Assembly (NCBI GenBank): GCA_020253595.1
Contig: JADCBH010000316.1
Location: 1-6,444, forward strand
Direction: 5' to 3'
Length of the DNA: 6,444 nucleotides
Origin: Brevundimonas sp.
Lineage (GTDB): Bacteria > Pseudomonadota > Alphaproteobacteria > Caulobacterales > Caulobacteraceae
Shown here: in pieces, positions 5,296 to 6,444 of the stretch
How the letters are laid out: every line of letters starts with the position of its first letter
Numbering within the stretch: position 1 is the first letter of the stretch
Notes under the pieces: generated by a model
The model's input: only the letters and a program-made list of their open reading frames with translations
What the model was told of the DNA's origin: nothing
Database searches by the model: none
Made by a program: the position numbers and the translations under genes

Positions 5296-5642
5296 GCCTC
5301 GAAAGCGGCGGCGTAGATCTCGGGCTTGAAGCCGACGAGGGTGCGGTCGCCGAGGTCCAGCACCGGCCGCTTGATCATCGAGGGCTGGGCCAGCATCAGG
5401 GCGATGGCCCTGTCGGCGGTCAGGTCGGTGCGATCGGCCTCGGGCAGGGCGCGAAAGGTCGTGCCGGCGCGGTTCAGCACGGTTTCCCAGCCGTGGGTGG
5501 CGACCCAGGCCTGAAGCGTCGCGCGGTCGATGCCGGCCTTCTTGTAGTCGTGAAAGGCATAGGCGCGGCCGTTCTGGTCCAGCCAGGTCCGGGCCTTCTT
5601 GACCGTGTCGCAGTTGGGGATGCCGTAGAGGGTCGGTGTCAT
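5292..5642 (-). CDS. ArsC-family (YffB/Spx-type) thioredoxin-fold protein
   Basis: The 116-residue product has the full length and motifs of the YffB branch of the ArsC family (E. coli YffB has 118): LYGIPNCDTVKKARTWL at 5-21 with a single Cys11, FHDYKKAGI (30-38), WETVLNRAGTTFR (52-64) and QPSMIKRPVL (86-95). The fold is a thioredoxin-like domain with a helical insert. YffB proteins are proposed to be glutathione-dependent thiol reductases; true arsenate reduction is not shown for this branch, and the second redox Cys of Spx (CxxC) is absent here. No ars genes are nearby. The start ATG at 5642 is set by family length, as the leader has no purine-rich ribosome site. The gene overlaps the stop of its convergent neighbour by four bases and is divergent from a lipoprotein gene 74 bases away. 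Confidence 0.92.
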   Translation of the reverse strand: MTPTLYGIPNCDTVKKARTWLDQNGRAYAFHDYKKAGIDRATLQAWVATHGWETVLNRAGTTFRALPEADRTDLTADRAIALMLAQPSMIKRPVLDLGDRTLVGFKPEIYAAAFEA

Positions 5643-5716
5643 GAAACCGAGATAGTGCGCGGCGGCGACGCGCGGCAAGGGGCGATGCATCCGACGCCGC
5701 GTTTCCCGGAGACCGA

Positions 5717-6286
5717 ATGATGATGCGCCGCCTGTCCCTGATCGCTCTTGTTGCCCTGGCCGCCTGTTCGCAGGCCGAGCCGGAACCGGCCGCCAAGGCC
5801 CTGGCCGAGGCACCGGCCGCGCCCGCCGAGATCCCGGAGGCGACCAAGAGCTTTGCCGAGGGCGTGCGGATCGCCTGGGAGAACGGCGCGGCCGTGACGC
5901 CGGAGGAGACGATCCAGCTGATCGGGCTGAACGGGCCGGAGGGGGCCATGGCGGCTCTGGAGGCCGGGACGCCCGGATCGCGCTGGACGACCGTGCTGGC
6001 GGGGATCGCCACGGCCCAGCCGACCTGGCTGAACGTGGCCGCCGCGCTGGAGCCGGGCGCCTCGGGCGAGCGGGCCACGGAGCTGGACACCGCCCTCAAG
6101 GCCGCGCTGGCGACCGACCCGGCGGCGACGCTGCGGGTGCTGGAGGTCGCGCGGCAGCGGTTGTCGCCGGCCGTGGTCTGCGCGGGCGATGCAAGCACGA
6201 CTCGGCTGCTGAAGCCTGCGGTCGAGACCGTCGCGGACCCGGCGCTGGAGGCCAAGAAGACGGCGTGTCTGGAGGCGATGGGGTAA
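5717..6286 (+). CDS. Small lipoprotein of unknown function
   Basis: The 189-residue product starts with MMMRRLSLIALVALAAC, a type II signal peptide with lipobox LAAC and Cys17 as the lipidated residue. Next comes an Ala/Pro/Glu-rich tether (18-42). The rest is a mostly helical, Ala-rich domain with no family I recognise. Two cysteines remain after processing, Cys155 and Cys184, close to the C-terminus, and could form a disulfide in the periplasm. Trp residues at 54, 90 and 104 sit in the central part (ENGAAVTPEETIQLIGLNG, PGSRWTTVLAGIATAQPTW). Three consecutive ATG codons begin the frame; GGAG at 5708-5711 fits the first (5 nt) or second (8 nt). It is divergent from the ArsC-like gene. It lies next to no pathway that suggests its role. 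Confidence 0.87.
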   Translation: MMMRRLSLIALVALAACSQAEPEPAAKALAEAPAAPAEIPEATKSFAEGVRIAWENGAAVTPEETIQLIGLNGPEGAMAALEAGTPGSRWTTVLAGIATAQPTWLNVAAALEPGASGERATELDTALKAALATDPAATLRVLEVARQRLSPAVVCAGDASTTRLLKPAVETVADPALEAKKTACLEAMG

Positions 6287-6444
6287 CGTCGGCCATGCGT
6301 CAGCGTCCTCGCGCCGTACTCGGCCGCGAGGGGGTCGGGGAAGCGGCGGAGCCGGGGCGATCTCGCCCGGGACCGGGGCGGGGCCGTCGCCGGCGTCCGC
6401 CCTGTGTGTGAGTTTCGGCGGGGTCGTCTCGGCTCCGCTCGATC
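6287..6444. other. GC-rich right-end stretch with inverted repeat, no gene seen
   Basis: No convincing coding frame is visible in these 158 bases. CCTCGCG (6307-6313) and CGCGAGG (6325-6331) form a perfect seven-pair stem with an 11-base loop, 20 bases after the lipoprotein stop codon, without a T-run. A second, imperfect stem (CCGGGGCGA with TCGCCCGG, about 6353-6371) follows. The first could end the lipoprotein transcript, or the block could be a dispersed intergenic repeat. The window may stop before the next gene begins. Confidence 0.4.

Noticed and set aside
5292..5642. True arsenate reductase of an arsenic resistance operon
   Set aside because: Motifs fit the YffB branch (NCDTVKKA), and there is no ArsR, ArsB or Acr3 gene nearby.
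4930..6255. Long minus-strand open frame opposite the lipoprotein and DUF2188-like genes
   Set aside because: It runs through the ArsC-like gene in another frame and is a Ser/Arg/Ala-rich shadow of real genes.
1..6444. Mobile element, CRISPR array or tRNA/rRNA gene
   Set aside because: I saw no transposase or integrase motifs, no regularly spaced repeats and no tRNA-like or rRNA-like sequence.

Overview
The window is GC-rich chromosomal DNA (roughly two thirds G+C by eye). Codon use, protein types and gene neighbours suggest an alphaproteobacterium of the Caulobacterales, probably Brevundimonas-like. That assignment is inference from gene content; there is no rRNA or other taxonomic marker here. 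Ten protein genes are visible, the first cut by the left edge. I see no tRNA, rRNA, CRISPR array, transposase or phage gene.

Left block, minus strand (2644 down to 1). A small three-TM protein with a DUF6249-like layout is followed by an ECF sigma factor, a two-TM protein that is a candidate anti-sigma factor, panB (ketopantoate hydroxymethyltransferase) and then a YfgM-like TPR membrane protein. The first four are packed like one operon, with gaps of 28 nt, -11 nt (overlap) and 2 nt. The YfgM-like gene follows panB after 81 nt.

Centre, plus strand (2788-3615). A lipoprotein of the endonuclease/exonuclease/phosphatase (EEP) fold is transcribed divergently from the left block.

Right block, minus strand (4924 down to 3664). 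A second copy of the same three-gene cassette has the same order: three-TM DUF6249-like protein, ECF sigma factor, two-TM protein. The overlap between the sigma gene and the two-TM gene is again exactly 11 nt. The two cassettes are diverged paralogues and look like a small membrane-to-transcription signalling module present twice within 4 kb. This is the most notable feature of the window.

Right end. A short DUF2188-like protein (plus) converges with a YffB/Spx-type ArsC-family protein (minus), their stop codons overlapping on a shared CTAG. A small lipoprotein of unknown function (plus) follows. The last ~158 bases hold no convincing gene but contain a perfect inverted repeat.

How the genes may work together (inference): each sigma factor would be held by its two-TM partner and possibly tuned by the DUF6249-like protein. 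The first cassette runs straight into panB, so its promoter could also drive synthesis of pantothenate, the coenzyme A precursor.
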